Assembly: GCF_001894985.1 (NCBI RefSeq) | Contig: NZ_BCXG01000005.1 | Location: forward strand, 247,467 to 311,466 | Reading direction: 5' to 3' | Length of the DNA stretch: 64,000 nucleotides | Origin: Rhodococcus tukisamuensis NBRC 100609 | GTDB lineage: Bacteria; Actinomycetota; Actinomycetes; Mycobacteriales; Mycobacteriaceae | In this document: one piece after another, positions 47,612-57,437 of the stretch | Numbering within the stretch: the first letter of the stretch is position 1 | Layout of the letters: the number at the start of each line of letters is the position of its first letter | Program-made: the position numbers and the translations under genes | The notes under the pieces: model-generated | What the model was told of the DNA's origin: nothing | The model's database searches: none | What the model saw: the letters and a program-made list of their open reading frames with translations, nothing else

Positions 47612-50500
47612 TCAGTCGCGCGGCTTCTCGCGCAGCTCGTACGCCTCGATCACGTCACCGACCTTGATGTCGCTGTACGTCACCGTCAGACCGCACTCGT
47701 AACCCTCGCGGACCTCGGTCGCGTCTTCCTTCTCCCGCTTGAGCGAGGAGATGGTGACCGTCTCCGCGACAACCACGTTGTCACGGATCAGGCGCGCCTT
47801 GGCGTTGCGCTTCATGATGCCCGAGGTGACCAGGCAGCCCGCGATGTTACCGATCTTGGAGGACCGGAACATGGCACGGATTTCCGCCCGGCCGAGCTCG
47901 ACCTCTTCGTAGATCGGCTTGAGCATGCCCTTGAGGGCCTTCTCGATCTCGTCGATGGCCTGGTAGATCACCGAGTAGTACCGGATGTCGACGCCCTCGC
48001 GGTTCGCCAGCTCCGTTGCCTTGCCCTCGGCCCGGACGTTGAAGCCGATGATGATCGCGTTCGAGGCCGAGGCCAGGTTCACGTTCGTCTCGGTCACGCC
48101 ACCGACACCGCGGTCGATGACGCGCAACTGCACCTCGTCGTCGATCTGGATGCCGAGCAGGGCCTCCTCGAGCGCCTCCACGGTGCCCGAGTTGTCGCCC
48201 TTGAGGATCAGGTTGAGCTGACTCGTCTCCTTGAGCGCTGCATCGAGATCGTCGAGGCTGATCCGCTTGCGGCTGCGTGCGGCCAGCGCGTTGCGCTTAC
48301 GCGCATTGCGACGGTCCGCGATCTGCCGGGCGATGCGGTCCTCGTCGACCACGAGCAGGTTGTCGCCTGCGCCGGGGACCGACGTGAAGCCGACCACCTG
48401 GACGGGACGCGAGGGCAGCGCCTCGAGCACGTCGTCGCCATGCTCGTCGACCATCCGACGGACGCGTCCGTAGGCGTCGCCGGCCACGATCGAGTCGCCG
48501 ACCCGCAGCGTTCCGCGCTGGATGAGCACGGTGGCAACGGGGCCACGGCCGCGGTCGAGGTGCGCCTCGATGGCGACACCCTGGGCGTCCATGTCCGGGT
48601 TGGCCCGCAGGTCCAGCGAGGCGTCCGCGGTGAGCAGCACGGCCTCGAGCAGCGCATCGATGTTGGTGCCCTGCTTCGCCGAGATGTCGACGAACATGGT
48701 CTCTCCGCCGTACTCCTCGGCGACCAGTCCGTACTCGGTCAGCTGCTGCCGGATCTTGTCCGGGTTCGCGCCTTCCTTGTCGATCTTGTTCACCGCGACC
48801 ACGATCGGCACGTCGGCCGCCTGGGCGTGGTTGATCGCCTCGACCGTCTGCGGCATGACGCCGTCGTCGGCCGCGACCACCAGGATCGCGATGTCGGTGG
48901 CCTTCGCACCACGGGCACGCATGGCCGTGAAGGCCTCGTGACCCGGGGTGTCGATGAAGGTGACCAGACGATCCTCGCCGTTGAGGTGCGTGAGCACCTG
49001 GTAGGCACCGATGTGCTGGGTGATGCCACCGGCCTCGCCCTCGCCGACGTTCTCCTTACGGATCGTGTCGAGCAGGCGGGTCTTGCCGTGGTCGACGTGA
49101 CCCATGACGGTGACCACCGGCGGACGGGACTCGAGGTCTTCCTCGGTGCCCGCGTCCTCGCCGTAGGTGAGGTCGAAGCTGTCGAGCAGCTCGCGGTCCT
49201 CGTCCTCCGGGCTGACGACCTGCACGACGTAGTTCATCTCGCCGCCGAGCAGCTCGAGGGTCTCGTCGTTCACCGACTGGGTGGCCGTGACCATCTCGCC
49301 GAGGTTGAACAGCGCCTGCACGAGTGCTGCGGGGTTCGCATCGATCTTGTCCGCGAAGTCCGACAGCGATGCGCCGCGAGCGAGACGGATGGTCTCGCCG
49401 TTGCCGCGGGGCAGCCGGACGCCGCCGACTGCGGGCGCCTGCATGCTTTCGTACTCGGCGCGCTTCGCCCGCTTCGACTTACGGCCACGGCGCACTGCTC
49501 CGCCGGGACGACCGAAGGCACCTGCTGCTGCGCCGCGCTGACCGGGACGGCCACCGCCGCCACCGGGGCGACCGCGGAAACCGCCGGCGGGAGCTCCACC
49601 TGCACCGGGTGCACCTGCACCGGCACCGGGGGCACCGCCACCGCGGTAGCCACCGCCACCGCCGGCGCCACCGGGACGACCGCCCGGTCCGCCCGGACGT
49701 CCGCCGCCGGGACGACCTGCGCCCGGGGCCGGACGTGCCGAACGTGCGGGCATCGCGCCCGGGTTCGGGCGAGGAGGCATCGAGCCGGGGCTAGGACGGG
49801 GACCGCCCTGACCCGGGGCCGGACGCGGTCCGCCCGGACCTGCGGCGGGACGCGGGGCACCCGGAGCCGGACGGGGACCGCCCTGGCCGGGAGCCGGACG
49901 CGGTCCGCCGGGACGCGGGGCACCGGGTGCCGGACGCGGGGCGGGACGCTCGGCCGGGGCCGAGGAGTACGGGTTGTTCGCAACGCGCGGCGCCTTGGGA
50001 CCGGGCTTCGGACCCGGAGCCGACGGCGCGGGAGCCGGAGCGGCACTCGCGGCCGGTGCCACGGGGGCGGCCGGAGCGGCGGGAGCCGGCTTCGGTGCCG
50101 GTGCGGCGGGCACGGGTGCGCCGGGACGCGGTCCGGGTGCGGCCGCCGCGGGAGCGGGCGCTGCCGGTGCCGGCGCTGCCGGTGTGGGCTGTGCTGCGAC
50201 CGGCGCGGGAGCAGCCGGTGCTGGTGCCGGAGCCGCCGGAGCGGGCGCCGGTGCCGGAGCCGCCGGCTTCGGGCCGGGACGCGGTCCGCCGGGCTTCGGC
50301 GACGCCGCCTGGGGCTTTGCGGGTGCTGCCGCCGAATCGGCCGACGGGAAGGACTCCCGCAGCCGCCGTGCGACGGGCGCCTCCACTGTGGAGGACGCCG
50401 ACTTCACGAACTCGCCCTGCTCCTTGAGCCGTGCGAGTAGTTCCTTACTGGTGACACCGAGTTCCTTTGCCAACTCGTGTACACGGGCCTTGCCTGCCAC
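47612..50500 (-). CDS. infB: Translation initiation factor IF-2
   Basis: A 962-residue GTPase that places initiator tRNA on the 30S subunit. The N-terminus [25 protein letters not shown] is the IF2N domain. A very long Ala/Pro/Gly/Arg-rich linker spans about residues 55-330. The G domain has [16 protein letters not shown] (G1) near residue 465, [15 protein letters not shown] (G3), [14 protein letters not shown] (G4) and [11 protein letters not shown] (G5), followed by domains II-IV. The GTG at 50500 with GAGGAG upstream is the start. It follows ylxR by 156 bp. Confidence 0.96.
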   Translation of the reverse strand: MAGKARVHELAKELGVTSKELLARLKEQGEFVKSASSTVEAPVARRLRESFPSADSAAAPAKPQAASPKPGGPRPGPKPAAPAPAPAPAAPAPAPAAPAPVAAQPTPAAPAPAAPAPAAAAPGPRPGAPVPAAPAPKPAPAAPAAPVAPAASAAPAPAPSAPGPKPGPKAPRVANNPYSSAPAERPAPRPAPGAPRPGGPRPAPGQGGPRPAPGAPRPAAGPGGPRPAPGQGGPRPSPGSMPPRPNPGAMPARSARPAPGAGRPGGGRPGGPGGRPGGAGGGGGYRGGGAPGAGAGAPGAGGAPAGGFRGRPGGGGGRPGQRGAAAGAFGRPGGAVRRGRKSKRAKRAEYESMQAPAVGGVRLPRGNGETIRLARGASLSDFADKIDANPAALVQALFNLGEMVTATQSVNDETLELLGGEMNYVVQVVSPEDEDRELLDSFDLTYGEDAGTEEDLESRPPVVTVMGHVDHGKTRLLDTIRKENVGEGEAGGITQHIGAYQVLTHLNGEDRLVTFIDTPGHEAFTAMRARGAKATDIAILVVAADDGVMPQTVEAINHAQAADVPIVVAVNKIDKEGANPDKIRQQLTEYGLVAEEYGGETMFVDISAKQGTNIDALLEAVLLTADASLDLRANPDMDAQGVAIEAHLDRGRGPVATVLIQRGTLRVGDSIVAGDAYGRVRRMVDEHGDDVLEALPSRPVQVVGFTSVPGAGDNLLVVDEDRIARQIADRRNARKRNALAARSRKRISLDDLDAALKETSQLNLILKGDNSGTVEALEEALLGIQIDDEVQLRVIDRGVGGVTETNVNLASASNAIIIGFNVRAEGKATELANREGVDIRYYSVIYQAIDEIEKALKGMLKPIYEEVELGRAEIRAMFRSSKIGNIAGCLVTSGIMKRNAKARLIRDNVVVAETVTISSLKREKEDATEVREGYECGLTVTYSDIKVGDVIEAYELREKPRD

Positions 50501-50656
50501 TGCTCTCCTCACTGATGAGGTCGAGCGCGGCTGGGCGCCCGCACGACCTCGGGTTAACTCCGATGGACGATCATCGTTGGTGCTTCACGGTGTGCTCATG
50601 AGTGTGTTTGCCTAACTCGTCTCAAGAGGTACTGCTCTGTTGTGGATGCGGCTCGA

Positions 50657-50965
50657 TCACGAGATCTGCTCGATCTCCCGATCCAGTGCCGCCGTGTCCA
50701 GGGTTCCGGACACTCGCAGCGCTCTGCCGAATGCTCGGCGCTTCTCCGCCAGGCTCAGACAGTTCGGTTCGGGGTGCAACCACGCACCTCGTCCCGGGAG
50801 CCTGCGCCGAGGATCGGGCACCGCGGCCCAGCCCTCCGGCTGAACCTCGCGTGCGACGACCCGCAGCAGATCCGCGGCCAGCGCGCGTTTACGGCATCCG
50901 ACGCACGTGCGCACCGGTTGACCGGTGCATTCGCGCGTCTCCGCCGAAAACTCATGCTGAGCCAT
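50657..50965 (-). CDS. ylxR: YlxR (DUF448) RNA-binding protein
   Basis: A protein of about 102 residues between nusA and infB, its conserved place. The YlxR motif is PVRTCVGCRKRALAADLLRVVA and GRGAWLHPEPNCLSLAEKRRAFGRALRV. It binds RNA and is linked to RNase P or transcription in other bacteria. The ATG at 50965 is preferred over an upstream TTG (50989). Confidence 0.9.
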   Translation of the reverse strand: MAQHEFSAETRECTGQPVRTCVGCRKRALAADLLRVVAREVQPEGWAAVPDPRRRLPGRGAWLHPEPNCLSLAEKRRAFGRALRVSGTLDTAALDREIEQIS

Positions 50966-51009
50966 CGACCACTCTACCGCTGTTGACAACAGTTACGTAC
51001 ATGCCGCCC

Positions 51010-52041
51010 CTAAACGCGCGTCGACGCAGGTCCGGACGGCGAGTCAGTCACCGGCGCGGCGTCGGATCGGATGTCGATCCGCCAGCCCGTCAAGCGTGCA
51101 GCCAGGCGGGCGTTTTGCCCCTCCTTGCCGATGGCCAGCGACAACTGGAAGTCGGGGACCACCACGCGCGCGGCGCGCGCGTCGGCGTCCACCACTGTGA
51201 CGGACACAACCTTCGACGGCGACAGCGCGTTGCCCACGAACCGGGCCGGGTTGTCGTCGAAGTCGATGATGTCGATCTTCTCGCCGGCCAGTTCGCTCAT
51301 CACGTTGCGCACCCGCTGGCCCATCGGGCCGATGCACGCGCCCTTGGCGTTGAGACCCTGGACCCGGGACGCGACGGCGATCTTGGTGCGGTGACCGGCC
51401 TCGCGCGCGACCGCGACGATCTCGACCGAGCCGTCCGCGATCTCGGGCACCTCGAGCGCGAAGAGCTTGCGCACGAGGTTCGGGTGGGTGCGCGAGAGGG
51501 TGATCTGCGGGCCGCGCTGGCCGCGGGTGACACCCACGACGTAGCACTTGATCCGCTCGCCGTGCTCGTAGGTCTCCCCCGGCACCTGCTCGGCCGCGGG
51601 CAGCACGCCCTCGGCTCCGTTGGCCTCGCTGCCGATCCGCACCACGACCATGCCGCGGGCGTTGGCACGGGTGTCGCGCTGGATGATGCCGCCGACGATC
51701 TCGCCCTCGTGGGTGGAGAACTCGCCGAAGCTCTTCTCGTGCTCGGCGTCCCGCAGTCTCTGCAGGATCACCTGCCGGGCCGTGGTCGCGGCGATCCGGC
51801 CGAAGCCCTCGGGGGTGTCGTCCCACTCCTCACCGACGATGTTGCCGTCGGAGTCGACCTCGCGGGCCATCACCCGGACGATGCCGCTCTTGGTGTCCAC
51901 GTCGATGCGGGCGTGGGACTGGTGCCCCTCGGTGTGCCGGTAGGCGGTGAGCAGCGCGGTCTGGATGGTCTCGATGATCGTGCCGACCGAGATCCCCTTG
52001 TCTTCCTCAATGGCGCGCAGCGCGGCAATGTCGATATTCAC
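51010..52041 (-). CDS. nusA: Transcription termination/antitermination factor NusA
   Basis: A 343-residue protein binding RNA polymerase and nascent RNA. The N-terminal domain starts [17 protein letters not shown] (GTG start); an S1 domain ([26 protein letters not shown]) and two KH domains ([53 protein letters not shown]) follow. It lacks the C-terminal acidic repeats of E. coli NusA, as usual in actinobacteria. It starts 4 bp after the rimP stop. Confidence 0.95.
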   Translation of the reverse strand: MNIDIAALRAIEEDKGISVGTIIETIQTALLTAYRHTEGHQSHARIDVDTKSGIVRVMAREVDSDGNIVGEEWDDTPEGFGRIAATTARQVILQRLRDAEHEKSFGEFSTHEGEIVGGIIQRDTRANARGMVVVRIGSEANGAEGVLPAAEQVPGETYEHGERIKCYVVGVTRGQRGPQITLSRTHPNLVRKLFALEVPEIADGSVEIVAVAREAGHRTKIAVASRVQGLNAKGACIGPMGQRVRNVMSELAGEKIDIIDFDDNPARFVGNALSPSKVVSVTVVDADARAARVVVPDFQLSLAIGKEGQNARLAARLTGWRIDIRSDAAPVTDSPSGPASTRV

Positions 52042-52045
52042 TTGT

Positions 52046-52648
52046 CTACCCTTCTACCTGAAATTCGTCGTCTGTCTCGTCTGTCTCGTCCGCGCCTGCG
52101 GTCAGGTCCACCGCGTCGTCGACGTCGGTGGGCAGGACCCGACCCTCGGCCACCCCGCCCGCGAGTTCGAGCTCGGCCGGGTTGGGCTTCGAAAACTCCA
52201 CCTGCACTACCGCTTTCACCACATCGGCGAGGGCGATCTCCCGCACCGTCGGTCCACCCTTGCCGGGCAGCACCAGCGCGACGACGCCGTCGCCGAGGGC
52301 ACCCACCCGGCCGGTCAGCTGCTCGTCGGCGAACTGGACCGCCACCTTGCGGCCGCGCGCGCGACGCCAGTGCCGGGGTTCGGTGAGCGGGCGGTCGACA
52401 CCGGGCGAGGTGACCTCGAGCGTGTACGGGGTCTCGCCGAACTCGGTTGCGGCGTCGAACGCGTCGGAGATCACCCGGCTCAGCTCGGCGACCGCGTCCA
52501 ACTCGAGGCCGGCATCGCCGTCCACCATCACGCGGACCACGCTGTGCTTGCCGGCCTGGGTGACGGTGACGTCCTCCAGGTCGTATCCCTGTCGGTCTAC
52601 AAGACCGGAGAGGAGTTCGACCACCCTCTCCTTTGACGGAACCGGCAT
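52046..52648 (-). CDS. rimP: Ribosome maturation factor RimP
   Basis: A 200-residue 30S maturation factor. The N-terminal domain has [28 protein letters not shown], the centre [16 protein letters not shown] and [28 protein letters not shown], with an SH3-like C-terminal domain and an acidic tail. The ATG at 52648 (MPVPSKERV) has GAGGAG upstream. It opens the rimP-nusA-ylxR-infB operon. Confidence 0.93.
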   Translation of the reverse strand: MPVPSKERVVELLSGLVDRQGYDLEDVTVTQAGKHSVVRVMVDGDAGLELDAVAELSRVISDAFDAATEFGETPYTLEVTSPGVDRPLTEPRHWRRARGRKVAVQFADEQLTGRVGALGDGVVALVLPGKGGPTVREIALADVVKAVVQVEFSKPNPAELELAGGVAEGRVLPTDVDDAVDLTAGADETDETDDEFQVEG

Positions 52649-52684
52649 CAGTGGAACTCCTCGTTCAGTTGTGTTCGGATCACA

Positions 52685-52703
52685 AGTCTTCGGCGCGAAG
52701 ACT
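52685..52703. other. Inverted repeat in the rimP leader
   Basis: AGTCTTCG and CGAAGACT are perfect complements separated by GCG. The repeat lies 37 bp before rimP in the 132-bp gap to the divergent lipoprotein gene. Just upstream on the minus strand is a possible -10, TATCCT. It may be an RNA hairpin at the mRNA 5' end or an operator. Confidence 0.45.
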
Positions 52704-52780
52704 AAGGATATCGTGCATTTGACCCTCCGGTGACCAGCCTGGGTTCGGATGCCCGACAGCACACCTGACAGGATGGGTCC

Positions 52781-53287
52781 GTGCCTGCAGCCCTCATCAG
52801 CCCCGCGCTCTCACGACGCGGCGCCTTCCGGGTGGCCGGCGCCGCGGCCCTCGGCCTCGCCGCCCTCGGCGCCACCGCCGGATGCGCCGGTTCCGGTTCG
52901 AACGACGAGGCCCGGGAACCGGACCCCCTGCTCGTCCCGCTGGCCGCGGCCAGACGGGACGCGGCCGCGGCCACCGCCGCCGCGGCCCTGGCACCCGACC
53001 GGGCCGGGGCCCTGACCGTCGTCGCGAACGAACGCACCGCCCACGCCGACGCGCTGTCCGCCGAGATCCTCCGGGCCGCCGGCAGCGAGGCCACCGCGAC
53101 CACCACCGCGGCGCCGAGCACCACCGCCGCCTCGGCGCCCCCGGCAGTGGACGACGTCCGCGCCGGCCTGGCCGATTCGCAGCGCGGCGCGGCCGCTCTG
53201 GCGCGGCGCCTGGACGGCTACCGGGCCGGACTCCTCGGCTCCATCAGCGCGGCCGTGGCCGTGCAGCAGGCGGTGTTGCTGCCATGA
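52781..53287 (+). CDS. Alanine-rich lipoprotein (Rv2843 position)
   Basis: A 168-residue exported protein. Its signal sequence contains a twin-arginine-like [11 protein letters not shown], a hydrophobic core and the lipobox ATAGC (Cys near residue 35), so it is probably lipidated and may use the Tat route. The mature part is Ala-rich and helical with a Thr/Pro-rich linker ([17 protein letters not shown]). The GTG start and the 4-bp overlap with the DUF4439 gene suggest the two act together. It is divergent from rimP. Confidence 0.72.
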   Translation: MPAALISPALSRRGAFRVAGAAALGLAALGATAGCAGSGSNDEAREPDPLLVPLAAARRDAAAATAAAALAPDRAGALTVVANERTAHADALSAEILRAAGSEATATTTAAPSTTAASAPPAVDDVRAGLADSQRGAAALARRLDGYRAGLLGSISAAVAVQQAVLLP

Positions 53288-53739
53288 CCTCCCCCACCAC
53301 CTCGCTCGGGCCCGAGCAGCAGGCCCTGGTCGACGCCCTGCGCGCCGAGCACGCCGCCGTGTTCGCCTACGGGATCGTCGCGGCCTTCTCCAACCCCGCG
53401 CGGATAGGACAGATCTCGGCGGACGCCGCATCGCACCGGGCCCGGCGCGATGCCACCGTCGACGCGCTCGTCGCGGCGAGCGTGACCCCGCCTGGCGCCG
53501 AGCCCGGGTACACCATCCCGTTCCCGGTCACCGACCCGACCACCGCGGTCCAGCTCGCCGCCCGGGTGGAGGGTGACGCCGCGGTCGCGTGGCGGTCGGT
53601 GATCGAACGCGCACAGTCCGAGCACACCCGGGGCGTCGCGGTCGACGCCCTCACCGAAACCGCTCTGCGCCTTGCGAACTGGCAGGCGGTTCTCGGCGTC
53701 ACACCGCCGACCACGGCGTTCCCCGGTCAGCCCGGCTAG
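53284..53739 (+). CDS. DUF4439 ferritin-like protein (Rv2844-like)
   Basis: A 151-residue helical protein with the DUF4439 pattern: LVDALRAEHAAVFAYGIVAAF near residue 16, ADAASHRARRDATVDALV and a C-terminal ALRLANWQAVLG. The fold is ferritin-like, but clear di-iron ligands are not complete (E-H in the first helix, H-R-A-R-R in the second). It overlaps the preceding lipoprotein gene (ATGA). In M. tuberculosis the same pair lies beside rimP. Confidence 0.8.
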   Translation: MTSPTTSLGPEQQALVDALRAEHAAVFAYGIVAAFSNPARIGQISADAASHRARRDATVDALVAASVTPPGAEPGYTIPFPVTDPTTAVQLAARVEGDAAVAWRSVIERAQSEHTRGVAVDALTETALRLANWQAVLGVTPPTTAFPGQPG

Positions 53740-53767
53740 GGCATTGTGTGGCGTCGCCGTGCGCCAG

Positions 53768-54865
53768 TCACCGCCCTCCCACCGTCACCGCGAGTATGCG
53801 GTCGTCGCCGATCCCGGGGGAACCGCGCCCGTCTCGGTTGGAGGTGGTCACCCACAGGCGGCCGTCGGGCGCGAACGCCACGGTGCGCATCCGGCCGTAC
53901 TCGCCGACGAAGAAGTCGCGCGGTTCGGCGGCGGTGCCGGTGGTGACGTCGATGCGCCAGAGCCGTTGCCCGCGCAGCGCCGCCATCCACAGACGGCCTT
54001 GCGCGTAGGCCAACCCCGACGGCGACGCCTCGGAGACACCCCAGGTCAGCTGGGGATCTGTGTACGGTTCGCGACCGCCGACTCCTTCTGTCGCGGGCCA
54101 TCCGTAGTTGCCGCCGGGTTGGATGCGATTGAGTTCGTCGGATCGACTCGAGCCGAACTCGCTGGCCCAAAGCGTCCCGTGGTCGTCGAAGGCGAGGCCC
54201 TGCACATTGCGGTGGCCCAGGCTCCAGACCGGCGAGGTCGGGGTCGGGTTGCCCGGCGCGGGTCGACCGTCGGTGGTGATACGAAGTATCTTGCCGCCCA
54301 ACGAATCCGGTTCCTGCGCGAGGTCCCGATCCCCGGCTTCGCCGGTGGACACGTAGAGGTATCCGTCCGGCCCGAAGGCGAGACGTCCGCCGTCGTGGAT
54401 GGACCCGGCGGGGATGCCGTCGAGGATGACATCGAGCGCGCCGAGTCCCCCGTCGTGGAGTGTGGTGCGTACGACCCTGTTGTCGGTGCTCGTGGTGAAG
54501 TAGAAGTACACGAACCGGTCGGTGTCGAAGGTCGGCGAAACGGCGACGCCGAGCAGACCCGCCTCGCCCCGCGGCGCTGCCGGGTCGATCGTTCCGACCA
54601 CCGTCGTCCGGCCGTCACGAACAGCGAGGACTCGGCGCGTGTCTCGTTCGGTGACGATCGCCGTTGTGTCGGGGAGGAACGCGAGTCCCCACGGGGTCTC
54701 GAGTCCCTCGGCGATCGTGTCCACGACGGTCGGGGCCTGCGAATCCTGGGCCGGCGCCTCGGCGTTCGTCGCCTGGGCCGAAGTGGCGCCCCCGGTTGTG
54801 CCGGGGTTGCCGGAGACGCAACCGGTCAGACCGAGGAGAAGGACCAGCACGACGAGCACTCTCAC
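53768..54865 (-). CDS. PQQ-type soluble aldose/sorbosone dehydrogenase, lipoprotein
   Basis: A secreted six-bladed propeller of 365 residues. The signal VRVLVVLVLLLGLTGC ends in a lipobox (LTGC, near residue 15). The GSDH pattern is LETPWGLAFLPD, GEAGLLGVAVSPTFD, HDGGRLAFGPDGYLYVSTGEAGD near residue 165, LGHRNVQGLAFD and NYGWP. Related enzymes oxidise aldoses with PQQ and Ca2+; whether PQQ is available in this organism is unknown. The GTG at 54865 is preferred, with AGG spaced correctly; a GTG at 54874 is possible. Confidence 0.83.
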   Translation of the reverse strand: MRVLVVLVLLLGLTGCVSGNPGTTGGATSAQATNAEAPAQDSQAPTVVDTIAEGLETPWGLAFLPDTTAIVTERDTRRVLAVRDGRTTVVGTIDPAAPRGEAGLLGVAVSPTFDTDRFVYFYFTTSTDNRVVRTTLHDGGLGALDVILDGIPAGSIHDGGRLAFGPDGYLYVSTGEAGDRDLAQEPDSLGGKILRITTDGRPAPGNPTPTSPVWSLGHRNVQGLAFDDHGTLWASEFGSSRSDELNRIQPGGNYGWPATEGVGGREPYTDPQLTWGVSEASPSGLAYAQGRLWMAALRGQRLWRIDVTTGTAAEPRDFFVGEYGRMRTVAFAPDGRLWVTTSNRDGRGSPGIGDDRILAVTVGGR

Positions 54866-54987
54866 GCCGGTCACCTGCCTTCCGTCACTTCCATGCTCAC
54901 GCTGGGAGACGCGCGAACGGTAGACCTGACGCCACGGACCCATCATATGAGTCACGGTCGACCCGTGAGCGGCCCTTCGTACTGCCT

Positions 54988-56421
54988 CTACACCGACTGC
55001 TCCTTGCGGCTCGGCATCGCCAGCGCCGCCACGATCGCGACGACGACGGAGGCCGCGCCTACCAGCAGCGCGGGCTGCAGGCCGTCCGCGTAGCCCGCCG
55101 GGGTGAGGCTGCCGCCCTTGCCGAGGAACACCGCGGTCAGCACCGCGACACCGAGCGCGACGCCGACCTCGCGGATCGTCGAGTTCACGGAACTTGCTGT
55201 GGCGTGGTCGACCTCGGCCATGTCGATGAGAACCGCGGTGGCACTGGGAGCGAAGGTCAGGCCCATCCCGATGCCCGCCATCGCGAGCGCCGGCACCATC
55301 GCCCCGTAGCTGGTGCCGGGTTCGAGGATCATCGCCATCCACACCAGCGACGCCGCCTGCAGGGTCAGACCGGAGACCAGCAGCGGACGCAGCCCGACCC
55401 GCGGCGCCAGGATGCCGGCGATCGGCGCCACCACCATCGGTGCGGCGGTCCACGGCAGGGTGCGCAGGCCGGCCTGGAACGGCGTGTAGCCCATCACGAT
55501 CTGCAGGTACTGGGCGAGCAGGAACACCGCACCGAACATCCCGAGCGTGAAGGCGAGGCCGATCACGTTGGCGACCGAGAAGCTGCGGGAGCGGAACAGT
55601 CGCATCGGCATCACCGGGTTCGGGGTGCGCAGCTCGTGGATCACGAAGCCGGTCAGGGCGAGTGCCGACGCGGCGAGCGAACCGAGGACCATCGCCGAGG
55701 TCCAGCCGTCGTCGTTGCCGTGCACGATCGCCCACACCCCGAGGAACACGCCGGCCCCGGCCAGTGCCACACCGAGCAGGTCCATCGGCGCACGCCGACC
55801 GCGGGACTCCCCCAGCGCGTAGAGCGCCAGCGGCACCGCGACCAGGGCCACCGGCACGTTGAGCCAGAAGATCGCCTGCCACGAGACGCCGTCGACAACG
55901 GCGCCGCCGATCACCGGGCCGAGCGCGACCCCGAGTCCGGAGACACCACCCCAGACGCCGATGGCGAGCGCGCGCTTCGCGGCCGGAACGGCGCCGGCCA
56001 GCAGGGTGAGCGAGAGCGGCATGATCGCGGCCGCACCGACGCCCTGGACGGCCCGCGCCGCGATCAACATCGCGGGGGTCGTCGACAGCGCAGACGCGAT
56101 CGAGGCCGCGGTGAACAGCGCGATGCCGTAGAGGAAGACGCGGCGCCGGCCCCAGCGGTCGCCGAGGCCGGCCGCGGCGAGCATCAGGGTGGCGAACGCG
56201 AGGGTGTAGGCGTTCATGAACCACTGCAGCTGACCCACCGTGGCCTGCAGGTTCTGCTGGATCACCGGGAGCGCGCTGGTCATGACGAGGTTGTCGAGGG
56301 TTGCCATGAACATCGGCAGCGAGGCCGCGATCAGGGCCAACCAGATCGGGACCGTCCGACGCGCGGACGACGGTTGCGGCTCGACGAGGACGTCGAGTTG
56401 ATCGGAGACTGTGGTCATCAC
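54988..56421 (-). CDS. MFS drug exporter, DHA2 (EmrB/QacA) family
   Basis: A 477-residue transporter with 14 predicted helices. Signature elements are ATLDNLVMTSALPVIQQNL (motif D1) near residue 40, GLGDRWGRRRVFLYG (motif A) near residue 85 and GVWGGVSGLGVALGPVIGG (antiporter motif C) near residue 152. Such proteins expel hydrophobic drugs or dyes by proton antiport. The start is GTG 56421 or ATG 56418. It is divergent from a TetR gene with operator-like palindromes between. Confidence 0.9.
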   Translation of the reverse strand: MMTTVSDQLDVLVEPQPSSARRTVPIWLALIAASLPMFMATLDNLVMTSALPVIQQNLQATVGQLQWFMNAYTLAFATLMLAAAGLGDRWGRRRVFLYGIALFTAASIASALSTTPAMLIAARAVQGVGAAAIMPLSLTLLAGAVPAAKRALAIGVWGGVSGLGVALGPVIGGAVVDGVSWQAIFWLNVPVALVAVPLALYALGESRGRRAPMDLLGVALAGAGVFLGVWAIVHGNDDGWTSAMVLGSLAASALALTGFVIHELRTPNPVMPMRLFRSRSFSVANVIGLAFTLGMFGAVFLLAQYLQIVMGYTPFQAGLRTLPWTAAPMVVAPIAGILAPRVGLRPLLVSGLTLQAASLVWMAMILEPGTSYGAMVPALAMAGIGMGLTFAPSATAVLIDMAEVDHATASSVNSTIREVGVALGVAVLTAVFLGKGGSLTPAGYADGLQPALLVGAASVVVAIVAALAMPSRKEQSV

Positions 56422-56469
56422 TGTTCCTCGGAGATGAGGGCTCCGGATCCGGAGTCGTTTGTAAGCATC

Positions 56470-56513
56470 GAATGATTACTTGATTCGTCCGACGCTAGTT
56501 ATCAAGTGATAAC
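56470..56513. promoter_or_regulatory. Paired TetR operators between MFS exporter and regulator
   Basis: The palindrome GTTATCAAGTGATAAC (56498-56513) is perfect except for its central AG. A related, weaker site, CGAATCAAGTAATCATTCG on the minus strand, lies at 56470-56488. The two centres are about 27 bp apart. A -10-like TAACCT (56510-56515) overlaps the first site and would start a leaderless mRNA at the TetR ATG (56522). Confidence 0.65.
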
Positions 56514-56521
56514 CTGTCAAT

Positions 56522-57148
56522 ATGTCTGCACCCACGAATTCCCCGCGGCCTACCCGGATGAGCGCACCGGAACGTCGGGAGCTCGTCCTGGCCGCGGCGT
56601 CGCGGGCGTTCGCGCGCGGCGGGTACGCGGGCACCAGCACCGACGCGGTGGCCAAGGAGGCCGGGGTCTCCCAGCCCTACGTGGTGCGCATGTTCGGCAC
56701 CAAGGCGGAACTGTTCCGCGAGGTGCTCGCACGGGCGCTGACCAGGATCGTCGAGACCTTCGACGCGGAACTCGACCGGCTGACGATCGACCCGGACAGC
56801 GAGGAGTTCTGGGCCCAGCTCGGCGCCGCCTACGCCGGGCTGATCGCCGACCAGGACCTGCTGCTGGTGATGATGCACGGATTCTCGGCGGGCGGCACCC
56901 CGGAGATCGGCGCCCAGGCGCGGTCCACGATGTCCGCGATCTACACCCAGATCCGCACCCGCACCGGCTGCACCCCGGAGAAGGCGCGTGAGTTCATCGC
57001 CCAGGGCATGCTGATCAACACGATGCTCGCGATGCGGGCGCCGGAGCACTTCGACGAGGACCCCGCACTCGCGGAACTGTCGGCCTGCGTGTTCGGCGGC
57101 ACCCTCGACGCCGCGTTGGCCGACGGAATTCACCTGCAGGACACATGA
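56522..57148 (+). CDS. TetR-family repressor of the adjacent exporter
   Basis: A 208-residue regulator. The HTH is ELVLAAASRAFARGGYAGTS, AVAKEAGVSQPYVVRMFGTKAELF; Y-V-V-R-M-F is the usual recognition helix end. The ligand domain is helical with EKAREFIAQGMLINTMLAM. It is transcribed away from the MFS gene, the standard layout for a drug-responsive repressor/exporter pair. No Shine-Dalgarno is present. Confidence 0.87.
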   Translation: MSAPTNSPRPTRMSAPERRELVLAAASRAFARGGYAGTSTDAVAKEAGVSQPYVVRMFGTKAELFREVLARALTRIVETFDAELDRLTIDPDSEEFWAQLGAAYAGLIADQDLLLVMMHGFSAGGTPEIGAQARSTMSAIYTQIRTRTGCTPEKAREFIAQGMLINTMLAMRAPEHFDEDPALAELSACVFGGTLDAALADGIHLQDT

Positions 57149-57437
57149 CCTGGCCCGCAGACGGCGAAGGAAGCCAGTGCAACCTACAGGCAACCGCACA
57201 GCTCGCCTGGATTATTCACGGCCCAGATCAGAGTGTCGAAATGACGGAGAAACAACCGCCGCCGGGTAGTGGAACCCAGCGTCCCCCGCAGGCGACCTGC
57301 GGCGTGACTGCCTACCCTCCACCCGAGAAGACGAGATCAGCTCACGACCACAGGACTCCTCGGGACGGCTCGGCCACCCGTGAAAATCGAGGCAGGTCAA
57401 GGCACGAAACCCCAGTGGTGACGGTGTCGGCGAGTTT
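57149..57437. other. Gap with no supported gene
   Basis: About 290 bp between the TetR gene and the unrecognised gene on the minus strand. Base composition drops noticeably below that of the backbone here. No convincing coding region, RNA or terminator was found; it marks the left side of a small lower-GC segment reaching to about 59950. Confidence 0.5.
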
